Assembly: GCA_016780605.1 (NCBI GenBank)
Contig: JADHLS010000297.1
Coordinates: 1-6,644 of the forward strand
DNA length: 6,644 bases
Reading direction: 5' to 3'
DNA from: Reyranella sp.
GTDB taxonomy: Bacteria; Pseudomonadota; Alphaproteobacteria; Reyranellales; Reyranellaceae
The notes beneath the pieces were generated by a model, which saw only the letters and a list, made by a program, of their open reading frames with translations, was not told the DNA's origin and searched no databases. This document shows, piece by piece, positions 1-6,561 of the stretch; position 1 is the stretch's first letter, and every line of letters begins with the position of its first letter. The position numbers were made by a program, and so were the translations under genes.

Positions 1-231
1 GTGTTCGCCGGCGGCGTGTTCGCCTTCATCGTGTCGTTCGACCAGTTCCCGGTGTCGCTGTTCCTGGTCGTTCCCAAGGGCGAGACCCTGCCGGTGGTGC
101 TGTTCAATTACATGAAGTTCGACCTCGATGGCGCCATTGCCGCCGCCTCGATGGTCTCGATTTTGCTGGCATTATCGGTCGTGCTGGTGCTGGAAAGACT
201 GATCGGGCTCAAGGCCTACGTTAAGCTGTAG
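1..231 (+). CDS. ABC transporter permease, PotC-like, C-terminal part (5' truncated)
   Basis: This is the C-terminal 76 residues of an inner-membrane permease of a binding-protein-dependent ABC importer of the spermidine/putrescine (PotB/PotC) type. The reading frame is open at the window's left edge, so the first codon (GTG) is probably internal. The sequence shows a hydrophobic segment around residues 1-24, the loop PKGETLPVVLFNYMKF that resembles the region before the last helix in PotC relatives, and a final helix at about residues 47-66 ending in a short basic tail. The EAA loop that contacts the ATPase would lie upstream and is not visible. The stop at 229-231 is 33 nt before the binding-protein start, which fits one operon. 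The family is clear from this tail; the substrate is not. Confidence 0.88.
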   Translation: MFAGGVFAFIVSFDQFPVSLFLVVPKGETLPVVLFNYMKFDLDGAIAAASMVSILLALSVVLVLERLIGLKAYVKL

Positions 232-251
232 ATGGGAACGAAAAAGGGAAC

Positions 252-259
252 AGAGGGGG
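252..259 (+). promoter_or_regulatory. Ribosome binding site that fixes the binding-protein start
   Basis: AGAGGGGG ends 5 nt before the ATG at 265. An earlier in-frame ATG at 232 directly follows the permease stop codon, and has no separate purine-rich site at a suitable distance. It would also add a charged 11-residue leader in front of the signal peptide. The site therefore favours 265 as the start. Confidence 0.7.
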
Positions 260-264
260 TTGCC

Positions 265-1302
265 ATGATTTCACGTCGTATGTTGCTCGGAACCGGCGCC
301 GTGGCGGCAGCATCGCTTGCCGCGCCGTCGATCGCTCACGCCCAGACGAAGACGCTCAAGATCACGACCTGGGGCGGCAAGTGGGGCGACATCATGAAGG
401 CCACGGTCCTGCCGGCTTTCGAGAAGGAGTTCAAGTGCACGGTGCAGGCCGACCAGGCCTTCCCTTATGTGCCCAAGCTGCAGGCCAGTCCCAAGAACGA
501 TCCGCTGTACGACGTCCTGCACACCAACTCGAACGAGCAGTGGAACTGCTTCACCGAGGGGCTGGTGATGGACAAGATCACGGCGAAGGAGGCACCCAAC
601 GTCGCCGACGTCTATCCCTGGGCGGTGAGCGACAAGATCGTCGGCGTGGCGATCTTCACCAGCGCGATCGGCCTCGGCTTCCGCACCGACAAGGGCCTCA
701 CCAAGCCGACATCATGGAAGGATCTCGCCGATCCCAAGCTCGCCGGCGCCCGCGGCAGCTACATCATCCCGGTGAACAGCCTCGGCCAGTGCCATCTCAT
801 GATGTTGGGCAAGATTTATGGCAAGGGCCTGCAGGATCTCGACGCCGCCTACAAGGCGTTGGAGCAGCTGAAGCCCATCAAGCTGGTCGATTTCACCGGC
901 CAGATGGAGAAGCTCCTGCTGTCGGGCGAGGTCAGCGAGGCCGTGATCCACGATTCCGGCGTCTATCGCTACGACGGCCAGAACCAGCCGGTCGATTTCG
1001 CCAGCCCCTCCGAAGGCGTGATGGCGCTCGAGCAGGTGCTGAATGTCACGCCGGGTTCGAAGGTGAAGGAACTGGCCTTCGCCTATATCGACTACATGCT
1101 GAGGCCCGATGTGCAGAAGCTGCTGGCCGAGGGCGTGTGGTATTCGCCTGCCAACAAGAAGGTGAAGCTCGACGCCAAGTATGACCAAAAGCTCCTCACC
1201 ACCGAGGCCAAGGTCGCGACGCTCATCCAGCCCGACTGGAAGTGGTACAACGCGCGCAAGGAAGACATCGACGCGCGCGTGACGAAAATCCTGAAGGGAT
1301 AG
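265..1302 (+). CDS. ABC transporter periplasmic substrate-binding protein (PotD-like), Tat signal
   Basis: This is a periplasmic solute-binding protein of the extracellular solute-binding family 1 / PotD-like group, which captures the substrate and delivers it to the permease. Read from 265 it is 345 residues, normal for the family. The N-terminus carries SRRMLLG at residues 3-9, close to a twin-arginine consensus, then an Ala-rich hydrophobic stretch and a likely cleavage after AHA before QTKTLKI. No lipobox cysteine is visible, so the mature protein should be soluble. The mature start LKITTWGGKWGD is the usual first beta strand and ligand-side loop of this group. Spacing to the upstream permease is 33 nt; a palindromic repeat separates it from the downstream ATPase. 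Polyamine, amino acid or another small cationic ligand are all possible; the sequence does not decide which. Confidence 0.9.
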   Translation: MISRRMLLGTGAVAAASLAAPSIAHAQTKTLKITTWGGKWGDIMKATVLPAFEKEFKCTVQADQAFPYVPKLQASPKNDPLYDVLHTNSNEQWNCFTEGLVMDKITAKEAPNVADVYPWAVSDKIVGVAIFTSAIGLGFRTDKGLTKPTSWKDLADPKLAGARGSYIIPVNSLGQCHLMMLGKIYGKGLQDLDAAYKALEQLKPIKLVDFTGQMEKLLLSGEVSEAVIHDSGVYRYDGQNQPVDFASPSEGVMALEQVLNVTPGSKVKELAFAYIDYMLRPDVQKLLAEGVWYSPANKKVKLDAKYDQKLLTTEAKVATLIQPDWKWYNARKEDIDARVTKILKG

Positions 1303-1304
1303 CT

Positions 1305-1376
1305 TGTCATCCCGAGGCCGAAGGCCGAGGGACCTTTACTGACCCGTAAAGGTCCCTCGCTGGGCTCGGGATGACA
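1305..1376 (+). repeat. Interspersed palindromic repeat in the ABC operon
   Basis: The gap between binding protein and ATPase is almost wholly one imperfect palindrome. The outer arms TGTCATCCCGAG (1305-1316) and CTCGGGATGACA (1365-1376) are perfectly complementary. The inner arms CGAGGGACCTTTAC (1326-1339) and GTAAAGGTCCCTCG (1346-1359) are also perfect and enclose a 6-nt loop, TGACCC. An unequal internal bulge (1317-1325 against 1360-1364) separates the two stems. There is no following T run, so it is not a standard intrinsic terminator. Its minus-strand reading contains SSRAQRGTFTG, a peptide I recognise from spurious short proteins predicted over similar repeats, which suggests a dispersed repeat family. 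A role in protecting the upstream mRNA or lowering expression of the ATPase relative to the binding protein is inference. Confidence 0.85.
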
Positions 1377-1387
1377 GATGTGCGCAC

Positions 1388-2365
<978 letters not shown>

Positions 2366-2366
2366 T

Positions 2367-2564
2367 CTTCCGGACCGCGAGCCTCCGGCTCGCTCATGGT
2401 CATTGCCGGGAGCGCGGCACTCCAGTGCCGCTCATACTTTGGTGAACCGCCACCATGATGCGCGACTGGAGTGGCGCGCTCCCGGCCAAGACGAAGAACA
2501 TGAGCGAGCCGGAGGCTCGCGGTCCGGAAGAACATGAGCGCGCGGGACGCGCACGGTCCGGAAG
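2367..2564 (+). repeat. Nested inverted repeat with five hairpins (A-B-B'-A'-A'')
   Basis: The 213-nt gap between the ATPase and the AroM-family gene is a mosaic of related hairpins. The outer arms at 2367-2398 and 2499-2530 are perfectly complementary over 32 nt. The inner arms at 2405-2426 and 2465-2486 are complementary over 22 nt with one mismatch. Each outer arm folds on itself, with GCGAGCC and GGCTCGC around a 3-nt loop (2377-2393 and 2504-2520). The left inner arm also lies in a perfect hairpin, GCGGCACT with AGTGCCGC (2414-2431). A further 32-nt copy of the right outer arm, diverged in its stem, sits in tandem at 2533-2564 (offset 34 nt). The design resembles REP/BIME-like elements. 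No transposase gene or T-rich terminator tail is present. It probably affects transcript stability or read-through between the transporter and the genes that follow. Confidence 0.85.
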
Positions 2565-2566
2565 AG
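2560..2566 (+). promoter_or_regulatory. Probable ribosome binding site of the AroM-family gene, partly in the repeat
   Basis: GGAAGAG lies 12 nt before the ATG at 2579. The spacing is long, but it is the only purine-rich candidate. Its first five bases belong to the conserved end of the third repeat copy, so the repeat seems to supply part of the translation signal. Confidence 0.4.
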
Positions 2567-2578
2567 TATGATCCCCTC

Positions 2579-3250
2579 ATGTCCAGAACCCTCGGAATCG
2601 TCACTATCGGCCAGGCGCCACGCGACGACATTGCCGCGTTGTTCGCCGACCACGCGCCGCCCGGTACGAAAGTGATCCTGCGCGGGGCGCTCGATGGCCT
2701 GTCCGATGCCGAGGTCGATACCCTCAAGCCCGAGAATGGCGGCGACACGCTCTACACCCGGCTGCGCGGCGGCCGCGACGTGAAGATCTCCAAGAAAGCG
2801 GTCATTGCCCGCTCGCCCGCCGCACTCGACAAGCTGCGCGGCGACGGCTGCGATGTGCTGGTCTATGCCTGCACCGGCGAGTTCCCGCCGATGCCGGGCG
2901 ATGAGAACGTGTTGTTTCCCTCGCGCGTGCTGAGTGGCCTCGCTGCCGGGCTGCTGCCGCGCGGCCGACTCGGGCTCCTGATCCCGCTCGCCGAGCAGGG
3001 CGAGAAGCTGGCATCGAAATGGGCGCGGCCTGGCGTCGAAATCGTAGCCGAAGCGTTGGCGCCCAGCGCCGATAAAAGCCAAGCCGCCGCTGCCGCCAGT
3101 CGACTTGCCGAGCGCAAGCCCGATCTCGTGGCCATGGACTGCATGAGCTACACGCCCACGACCAAGGACTGGGTCAAGGGCCCGCTCGGTGTGCCGGCAC
3201 TGCTCGCCATCACCGCGACCGGCCGCGTCCTGCGGGAGATGCTCGACTGA
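2579..3250 (+). CDS. AroM-family protein
   Basis: This is a 223-residue protein of the AroM family, named after an E. coli gene of unknown biochemical function next to aroL. The N-terminus SRTLGIVTIGQAPRDDI, the middle segment VLFPSRVLSGLAAGLLP, and the block DLVAMDCMSYTPTTKDW match the family layout as I recall it. Cysteines at residues 98 (YACTGEFP) and 188 (MDCMSY) sit where Asp/Glu/hydantoin racemases keep their two catalytic cysteines. E. coli AroM, as I remember it, keeps only the second, so this copy may be enzymatically active; that is inference. No signal peptide or membrane segment is present, so it should be cytoplasmic. An in-frame ATG at 2534 would add 15 residues read from the repeat (MSARDAHGPEEYDPL) and is rejected. 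Its stop overlaps the next gene by 4 nt, indicating translational coupling. Confidence 0.85.
   Translation: MSRTLGIVTIGQAPRDDIAALFADHAPPGTKVILRGALDGLSDAEVDTLKPENGGDTLYTRLRGGRDVKISKKAVIARSPAALDKLRGDGCDVLVYACTGEFPPMPGDENVLFPSRVLSGLAAGLLPRGRLGLLIPLAEQGEKLASKWARPGVEIVAEALAPSADKSQAAAAASRLAERKPDLVAMDCMSYTPTTKDWVKGPLGVPALLAITATGRVLREMLD
3234..3238 (+). promoter_or_regulatory. Ribosome binding site for the CTG-started oxidoreductase
   Basis: GGGAG inside the last codons of the AroM-family gene ends 8 nt before the CTG at 3247. That is the usual spacing for initiation, and no other start-type codon in the right frame lies near it. Confidence 0.5.
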
Positions 3251-4467
3251 CCGCCACCGGCATCAAATGCTGCGTCGTCGGCGGTGGGCCGGCGGGCATG
3301 ATGCTGGGCTTCCTGTTGGCGCGATCGGGTGTGAAGAGCGTGGTGCTGGAGAAGCACGGTGACTTCCTGCGCGACTTCCGCGGCGATACGGTTCACCCCT
3401 CGACGCTGAACGTCATGGACGAGCTTGGCCTGCTCGATGAATTTCTGAAGCTTCCCCATCAGAAGATCTCCCGCTTCTCCGGTCAGTTCGGCGACGAGCG
3501 GGTGATGATCGCAGACCTCTCGCACCTGCCGGTGCGTGCGCGCTTCATCGCCATGATGCCGCAATGGGACTTCCTCGATTTCCTGGCGGCGCAGGGCAAG
3601 CGTTATCCGGACTTCACGGTACTGATGAAGGCCGATGCCACCGGTCTCCTCGAGGAGGACGGCCGCGTTGTCGGCGTTCGCGCCACCGTCGATGGTGAGC
3701 ACCGGGAGATCCGCGCCGATCTAGTGGTCGGCGCCGATGGTCGGCATTCGACGGTGCGCGAGAGTGCGGGCTTCAGGCCGACAGTGCTGGGCGCACCCAT
3801 GGACGTCCTTTGGTTCCGTGTCAGTCACAAGCCAAGCGATGTGGCCGAGACCATGGGCCGTTTCGATCGCGGCAGCATCCTGGTGATGCTGGATCGCGGC
3901 GACTACTGGCAGTGCGCCTATGTCATCGCCAAGGGCTCGGCCGAGACCGTGAAGGCGGCGGGGATCGAGAAGTTCCGCGAACGCATCGCGAGTCTCATGC
4001 CCTTCCTGGCCGACCGCATGGGCGAGCTGCGTACCGTCGACGACCTGAAGCTGCTGACGGTCGGCGTCGATCGCCTGGAAAAATGGTGGAAGCCCGGCCT
4101 GCTCTGCATCGGCGATGCTGCCCACACCATGTCGCCGCTGGGCGGCGTTGGCGTGAACATCGCGGTGCAGGATGCCGTTGCCGCCGCCAATATCCTGGTC
4201 GGTCCGCTCAAGGAAGGTCGGCTCGAGGACTCCGATCTGCAGGCGGTGCAGGATCGCCGCCTGTGGCCGGTGCGCGCCACCCAGGCGATGCAGGTGTTCC
4301 TGCAGAACCGTATGATCGCGCCGACGCTTGCCGGTACGCGTCCGCTGCAGCCGCCGTGGCCGGTCCGCCTCTTGAACGCCGTGCCCATCCTGCGCCGCAT
4401 CCCCGCCCGCGTGCTGGCCATGGGCGTTCAGCCCGAGCATGTGAAGACGACGCCGGCTTTGCTATAG
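3247..4467 (+). CDS. FAD-dependent oxidoreductase, class A flavoprotein monooxygenase-like (CTG start)
   Basis: This is a cytoplasmic flavoprotein of the PHBH/UbiH-like aromatic hydroxylase superfamily. Read from CTG at 3247 it has 406 residues, normal for the family. Dinucleotide-binding motif GGGPAG is at residues 12-17 with a preceding strand KCCVV and acidic E at the end of the second strand (VVLEKH). The block RDFRGDTVHPSTL follows, then the second FAD motif VVGADGRHSTVR (around 160-171) and the third motif GDAAHTMSPLGGVGVN at 289-304. The first ATG in frame (3298) falls just after GGGPAG and would delete this motif. No ATG, GTG or TTG exists in frame between the AroM coding region and 3298. 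The CTG forms a CTGA overlap with the AroM stop, equivalent to the common ATGA, and has a well-spaced GGGAG. Substrate unknown; no membrane anchor is seen. Confidence 0.85.
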   Translation: MTATGIKCCVVGGGPAGMMLGFLLARSGVKSVVLEKHGDFLRDFRGDTVHPSTLNVMDELGLLDEFLKLPHQKISRFSGQFGDERVMIADLSHLPVRARFIAMMPQWDFLDFLAAQGKRYPDFTVLMKADATGLLEEDGRVVGVRATVDGEHREIRADLVVGADGRHSTVRESAGFRPTVLGAPMDVLWFRVSHKPSDVAETMGRFDRGSILVMLDRGDYWQCAYVIAKGSAETVKAAGIEKFRERIASLMPFLADRMGELRTVDDLKLLTVGVDRLEKWWKPGLLCIGDAAHTMSPLGGVGVNIAVQDAVAAANILVGPLKEGRLEDSDLQAVQDRRLWPVRATQAMQVFLQNRMIAPTLAGTRPLQPPWPVRLLNAVPILRRIPARVLAMGVQPEHVKTTPALL

Positions 4468-4506
4468 ATCAAGGCCGTTCGCGTCGTTCGGCCCGAGGCT
4501 TGCGTC

Positions 4507-4824
4507 ATGAAGATTGCCAGACACTTTGCTGCCTTGCTGCTGTCGCTGCCGCTTGCCGGCCTCGCCGAGGCGCAGGATGCCCTGCGCGGCCAGGCGCTTG
4601 CCGAGCGCTGGTGCGCCAACTGCCACGTCGTCAGCCGGACGGCGACGACCGGCCGCTCCGACGGATTGCCGACGTTTCCTGCGCTGGCGGCACGCAAGGA
4701 CGTGACGGCTGCGACGCTCAAGGGCGCCATGACCGCCACGCACAGCCGCATGCCCGACTTCCAGCTGGGCGCGCGCGACCAGGAGGACCTGGTCGCCTAT
4801 ATCTTCAGCCTGCGGACGCAGTGA
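4507..4824 (+). CDS. Small secreted class I cytochrome c
   Basis: This is a 105-residue precursor of a monohaem c-type cytochrome. Residues 1-22 form a Sec signal peptide (MKIARH basic end, hydrophobic LLLSLPLAGL, likely cleavage after AEA). The single haem-attachment motif CANCH is at 36-40, and M82 in SRMPDF is the probable distal ligand. The C-terminal helix DQEDLVAYIFSL is the usual final helix of class I cytochromes. It should work in the periplasm as an electron carrier. GAGG at 4495-4498 sits 8 nt before ATG, supporting the start. It lies 39 nt after the FAD oxidoreductase in the same direction and may be cotranscribed, but it cannot act directly on a cytoplasmic flavoprotein. Its stop directly touches the stop of the convergent FMN reductase. 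Confidence 0.92.
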   Translation: MKIARHFAALLLSLPLAGLAEAQDALRGQALAERWCANCHVVSRTATTGRSDGLPTFPALAARKDVTAATLKGAMTATHSRMPDFQLGARDQEDLVAYIFSLRTQ

Positions 4825-5394
4825 TTACTTGACGTGCTGCGCGGCGGCCTTGGCGTGACGGATCGCCAGCAGCAGTGAGGCGCCGAGGTCGCCCAACAGC
4901 TTGCCTGACGCCTCGTCGGTCAGCTTGCCGTCGACGAAACGGTTCTGCGCCTGGCCGATCATGACCTCGGGCTTGTTCACCGGCCGGCCGTCGAGGAACA
5001 CCAGGATCTGGCGCAGCTGGTATTGGGCGCGCGCCGTGCCCAGAACGCCGCCGGCCGCCCCGAAGATCGCGATCGGTTTGCCGGCGAAAGGCTGCGGCGT
5101 CATGCGCGACAGCCAGTCGATGGCGTTCTTCAGCACACCCGAGGGGCCGTAATTGTATTCCGGCGTGACGAGAACAATGCCGTCCGCCGCCAGCATCGCC
5201 TTTTGCGCGGCCTCCACAGGCGCCGGGAAGCCCTGCGCCTGTATGTCGGCGTTGTAGAGCGGCCAATCGATCTCGATCGTCTGCGACGTCATGCCCGCCG
5301 GCAGCCTTTCGACGAAGGCATTGAGCGCCATGCGATTGAACGATCCCTTGCGCAGGCTGCCGCAGAAGGCGACCACTTTGGTTGGCTCGGACAT
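4825..5394 (-). CDS. NADPH-dependent FMN reductase / quinone reductase family
   Basis: This is a 189-residue flavodoxin-fold reductase of the NADPH-dependent FMN reductase family (ChrR/azoreductase-like), which binds FMN and reduces quinones, free flavin or other acceptors with NAD(P)H. The FMN phosphate loop GSLRKGSFNR is at residues 12-21, and the isoalloxazine-contacting block TPEYNYGPSGVLKNAIDW is at 77-94. A glycine-rich loop GAAGGVLGT is at 112-120. No signal peptide is present. The start at 5394 is supported by AAGGAGA on the minus strand, 9 nt upstream. It is divergent from the DUF917 genes and convergent with the cytochrome gene. It could supply reduced flavin or protect against quinones made by the neighbouring oxidoreductase, but the opposite direction means it need not belong to the same pathway. 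Confidence 0.92.
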   Translation of the reverse strand: MSEPTKVVAFCGSLRKGSFNRMALNAFVERLPAGMTSQTIEIDWPLYNADIQAQGFPAPVEAAQKAMLAADGIVLVTPEYNYGPSGVLKNAIDWLSRMTPQPFAGKPIAIFGAAGGVLGTARAQYQLRQILVFLDGRPVNKPEVMIGQAQNRFVDGKLTDEASGKLLGDLGASLLLAIRHAKAAAQHVK

Positions 5395-5403
5395 TGCTCG
5401 GTA

Positions 5404-5410
5404 TCTCCTT
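5404..5410 (-). promoter_or_regulatory. Strong ribosome binding site of the FMN reductase
   Basis: Read on the minus strand this is AAGGAGA, 9 nt before the ATG at 5394-5392. It is the best Shine-Dalgarno match in the window and confirms the chosen start. Confidence 0.8.
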
Positions 5411-5417
5411 GGTTACT

Positions 5418-5434
5418 AGTGCTTTGTCAGCACT
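5418..5434. promoter_or_regulatory. Candidate operator: inverted repeat in the divergent promoter region
   Basis: AGTGCT and AGCACT are exact complements separated by TTGTC. The site covers the -35 box proposed for the rightward promoter and lies just downstream of the -10 box proposed for the leftward one, so a bound regulator could affect both directions. The arms are short (6 bp) and no regulator gene is in the window, so this is tentative. Confidence 0.35.
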
Positions 5435-5452
5435 TGAGCAGGCCGCTACATA
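5424..5452 (+). promoter_or_regulatory. Candidate sigma-70-type promoter of the DUF917 genes
   Basis: TTGTCA (5424-5429) and TACATA (5447-5452) are separated by exactly 17 nt. The -35 matches the TTGACA consensus in 5 of 6 positions; the -10 matches TATAAT in 3 of 6, which is weak. Transcription would begin near 5459, about 20 nt before the ATG at 5480. Confidence 0.4.
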
Positions 5453-5475
5453 GAAGCCGTTTGGAGACTTGGCAA
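5447..5475 (-). promoter_or_regulatory. Candidate sigma-70-type promoter of the FMN reductase
   Basis: On the minus strand TTGCCA (5475-5470) and TATGTA (5452-5447) are 17 nt apart. The -35 matches consensus in 5 of 6 positions and the -10 in 3 of 6. Its -10 box is the complement of the -10 box proposed for the opposite promoter. Transcription would begin near 5440, leaving a leader of about 45 nt that contains the inverted repeat and the ribosome binding site. Confidence 0.35.
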
Positions 5476-5479
5476 CGCA

Positions 5480-6559
5480 ATGCCGCTACGCGACATCACA
5501 CTGGATGACATCGAATCCCTGGCCGTCGGCGCCTGGGTACTGGGCACGGGCGGCGGCGGCAGCCCCTATCTCGGCCTTCTCAACATGCGCGCCCTCTACA
5601 AGGAGGGCTATTGCGTGCAGCTGATGCCGTCGGACGAGCTCGCCGACGACGACTGGATTGCCGCGGTGTCGAACATGGGCGCGCCTCTCGTCGGCCAGGA
5701 GCGGCTCACCGACAGCCGCACCATCGCGCGCGCCGTCGCGCTGATGGAGGAGCATACCGGCCACAAGTTCCGCGGGATCATGTCGCTCGAGATCGGCGGC
5801 GGGAATTCCATCCAGCCTTTGATGGCGGCGGCGCATCTCAAGCGACCGGTCATCGATTCCGACATGATGGGCCGCGCTTACCCCGAGGCGCAGATGACGT
5901 CGGTCGCGGTCGGTGATCTCAAGCCCTGTCCGTTGACCACCGTCGATGTACGCGGTCTCGAAGCGGTGGTCGAGAGCGTGCCGACCTGGAAATGGATGGA
6001 GCGGGTCAGTCGCAAGATCTGCGTCGAGTACGGCTCGATCGCCTCGACCTGCAAGGCGCCGCGCACCGGCGCCGAGGTCAAGAAATGGGGCATCCACGGC
6101 ACCACGACCAAGGCGATCGCCATCGGCCAGGCCGTGCGCGAGGCCCAGCGCCGGCACGAGGACCCGATCGCGGCCATCCTGAACGTCGAGCCGGGCAAGG
6201 TGCTGTTCCGCGGCAAGGTGGCCGACGTGGAGCGCCGCGCCACTGAAGGCTTCCTGCGTGGGCGCACGCGGTTCGACGGTATGGACGAGGACAAGGGCGC
6301 CGCGCTGGAGATCAACTTCCAGAACGAGTGGATCGTGGCCTGGCTCGACGGCAAGCCGGTCGCCATGTCGCCCGACCTGATCTGCGTGCTCGATTCGGTG
6401 TCGGGCGAGGCGGTCGGCACCGAGACCATCCGCTACGGCCAGCGCGTCACGGTGATCGTCCTGCCGCCGCCCAGGGTGTTCCTGTCGCCCAAGGGGTTGG
6501 CCCATGTCGGCCCGCGTGCCTTCGGCTACGACATCGAGTTCAAGAGCGTGTTCGCCTAA
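5480..6559 (+). CDS. DUF917 (S-methyl thiohydantoin desulfurase family) protein
   Basis: This is a complete 359-residue DUF917 protein; as I recall, Pfam now names the family after S-methyl thiohydantoin desulfurase. Members are cytoplasmic, and most have no proven reaction. Visible conserved blocks are the N-terminal DDIESLAVGAWVLGTGGGG (residues 9-27), NMGAPLV (65-71), LEIGGGNS (103-110), DSDMMGRAYPE (126-136) and the C-terminal GPRAFGYDIEF (344-354). The length is typical and there is no signal peptide. The only nearby purine-rich site is GGAG at 5463-5466, rather far (13 nt) from the ATG, so initiation may be modest. The start is supported because the next paralogue begins at the equivalent residue. 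It is followed after 2 nt by a second DUF917 gene, so the two are almost certainly cotranscribed. A desulfurase role here is inference from the family name. Confidence 0.9.
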   Translation: MPLRDITLDDIESLAVGAWVLGTGGGGSPYLGLLNMRALYKEGYCVQLMPSDELADDDWIAAVSNMGAPLVGQERLTDSRTIARAVALMEEHTGHKFRGIMSLEIGGGNSIQPLMAAAHLKRPVIDSDMMGRAYPEAQMTSVAVGDLKPCPLTTVDVRGLEAVVESVPTWKWMERVSRKICVEYGSIASTCKAPRTGAEVKKWGIHGTTTKAIAIGQAVREAQRRHEDPIAAILNVEPGKVLFRGKVADVERRATEGFLRGRTRFDGMDEDKGAALEINFQNEWIVAWLDGKPVAMSPDLICVLDSVSGEAVGTETIRYGQRVTVIVLPPPRVFLSPKGLAHVGPRAFGYDIEFKSVFA

Positions 6560-6561
6560 AC

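Noticed and set aside
232..264. Upstream in-frame ATG for the binding protein directly after the permease stop
   Set aside because: It would place a charged 11-residue leader before the twin-arginine signal, while AGAGGGGG is well spaced for the ATG at 265.
381..1184. Long plus-strand frame (267 codons) inside the binding-protein gene
   Set aside because: It is a shifted frame rich in Arg, Gly and His with no family features; the binding-protein frame has a signal peptide and a clear match.
1326..1359. Intrinsic transcription terminator
   Set aside because: The stem is strong but no T tract follows on the plus strand, and the ATPase downstream belongs to the same operon.
2367..2564. CRISPR array
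   Set aside because: The copies are in inverted and tandem orientation without regularly spaced unique spacers; the structure is that of nested palindromes.
2432..3082. Minus-strand frame (216 codons) over the AroM-family gene and repeat
   Set aside because: It reads through the repeat arms and antisense to a recognisable gene, with no motif of its own.
3810..4832. Long plus-strand frame (340 codons) across the oxidoreductase and cytochrome genes
   Set aside because: It runs out of frame through the FAD motifs and the CANCH haem site, both of which support the other frames; Arg/Ala-rich composition marks it as a shadow.
5486..6505. Long minus-strand open frame (339 codons) opposite the first DUF917 gene
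   Set aside because: It is antisense to a clear family member, its composition is His/Arg/Gly/Asp-rich without recognisable motifs, and GC-rich codon bias explains its openness.
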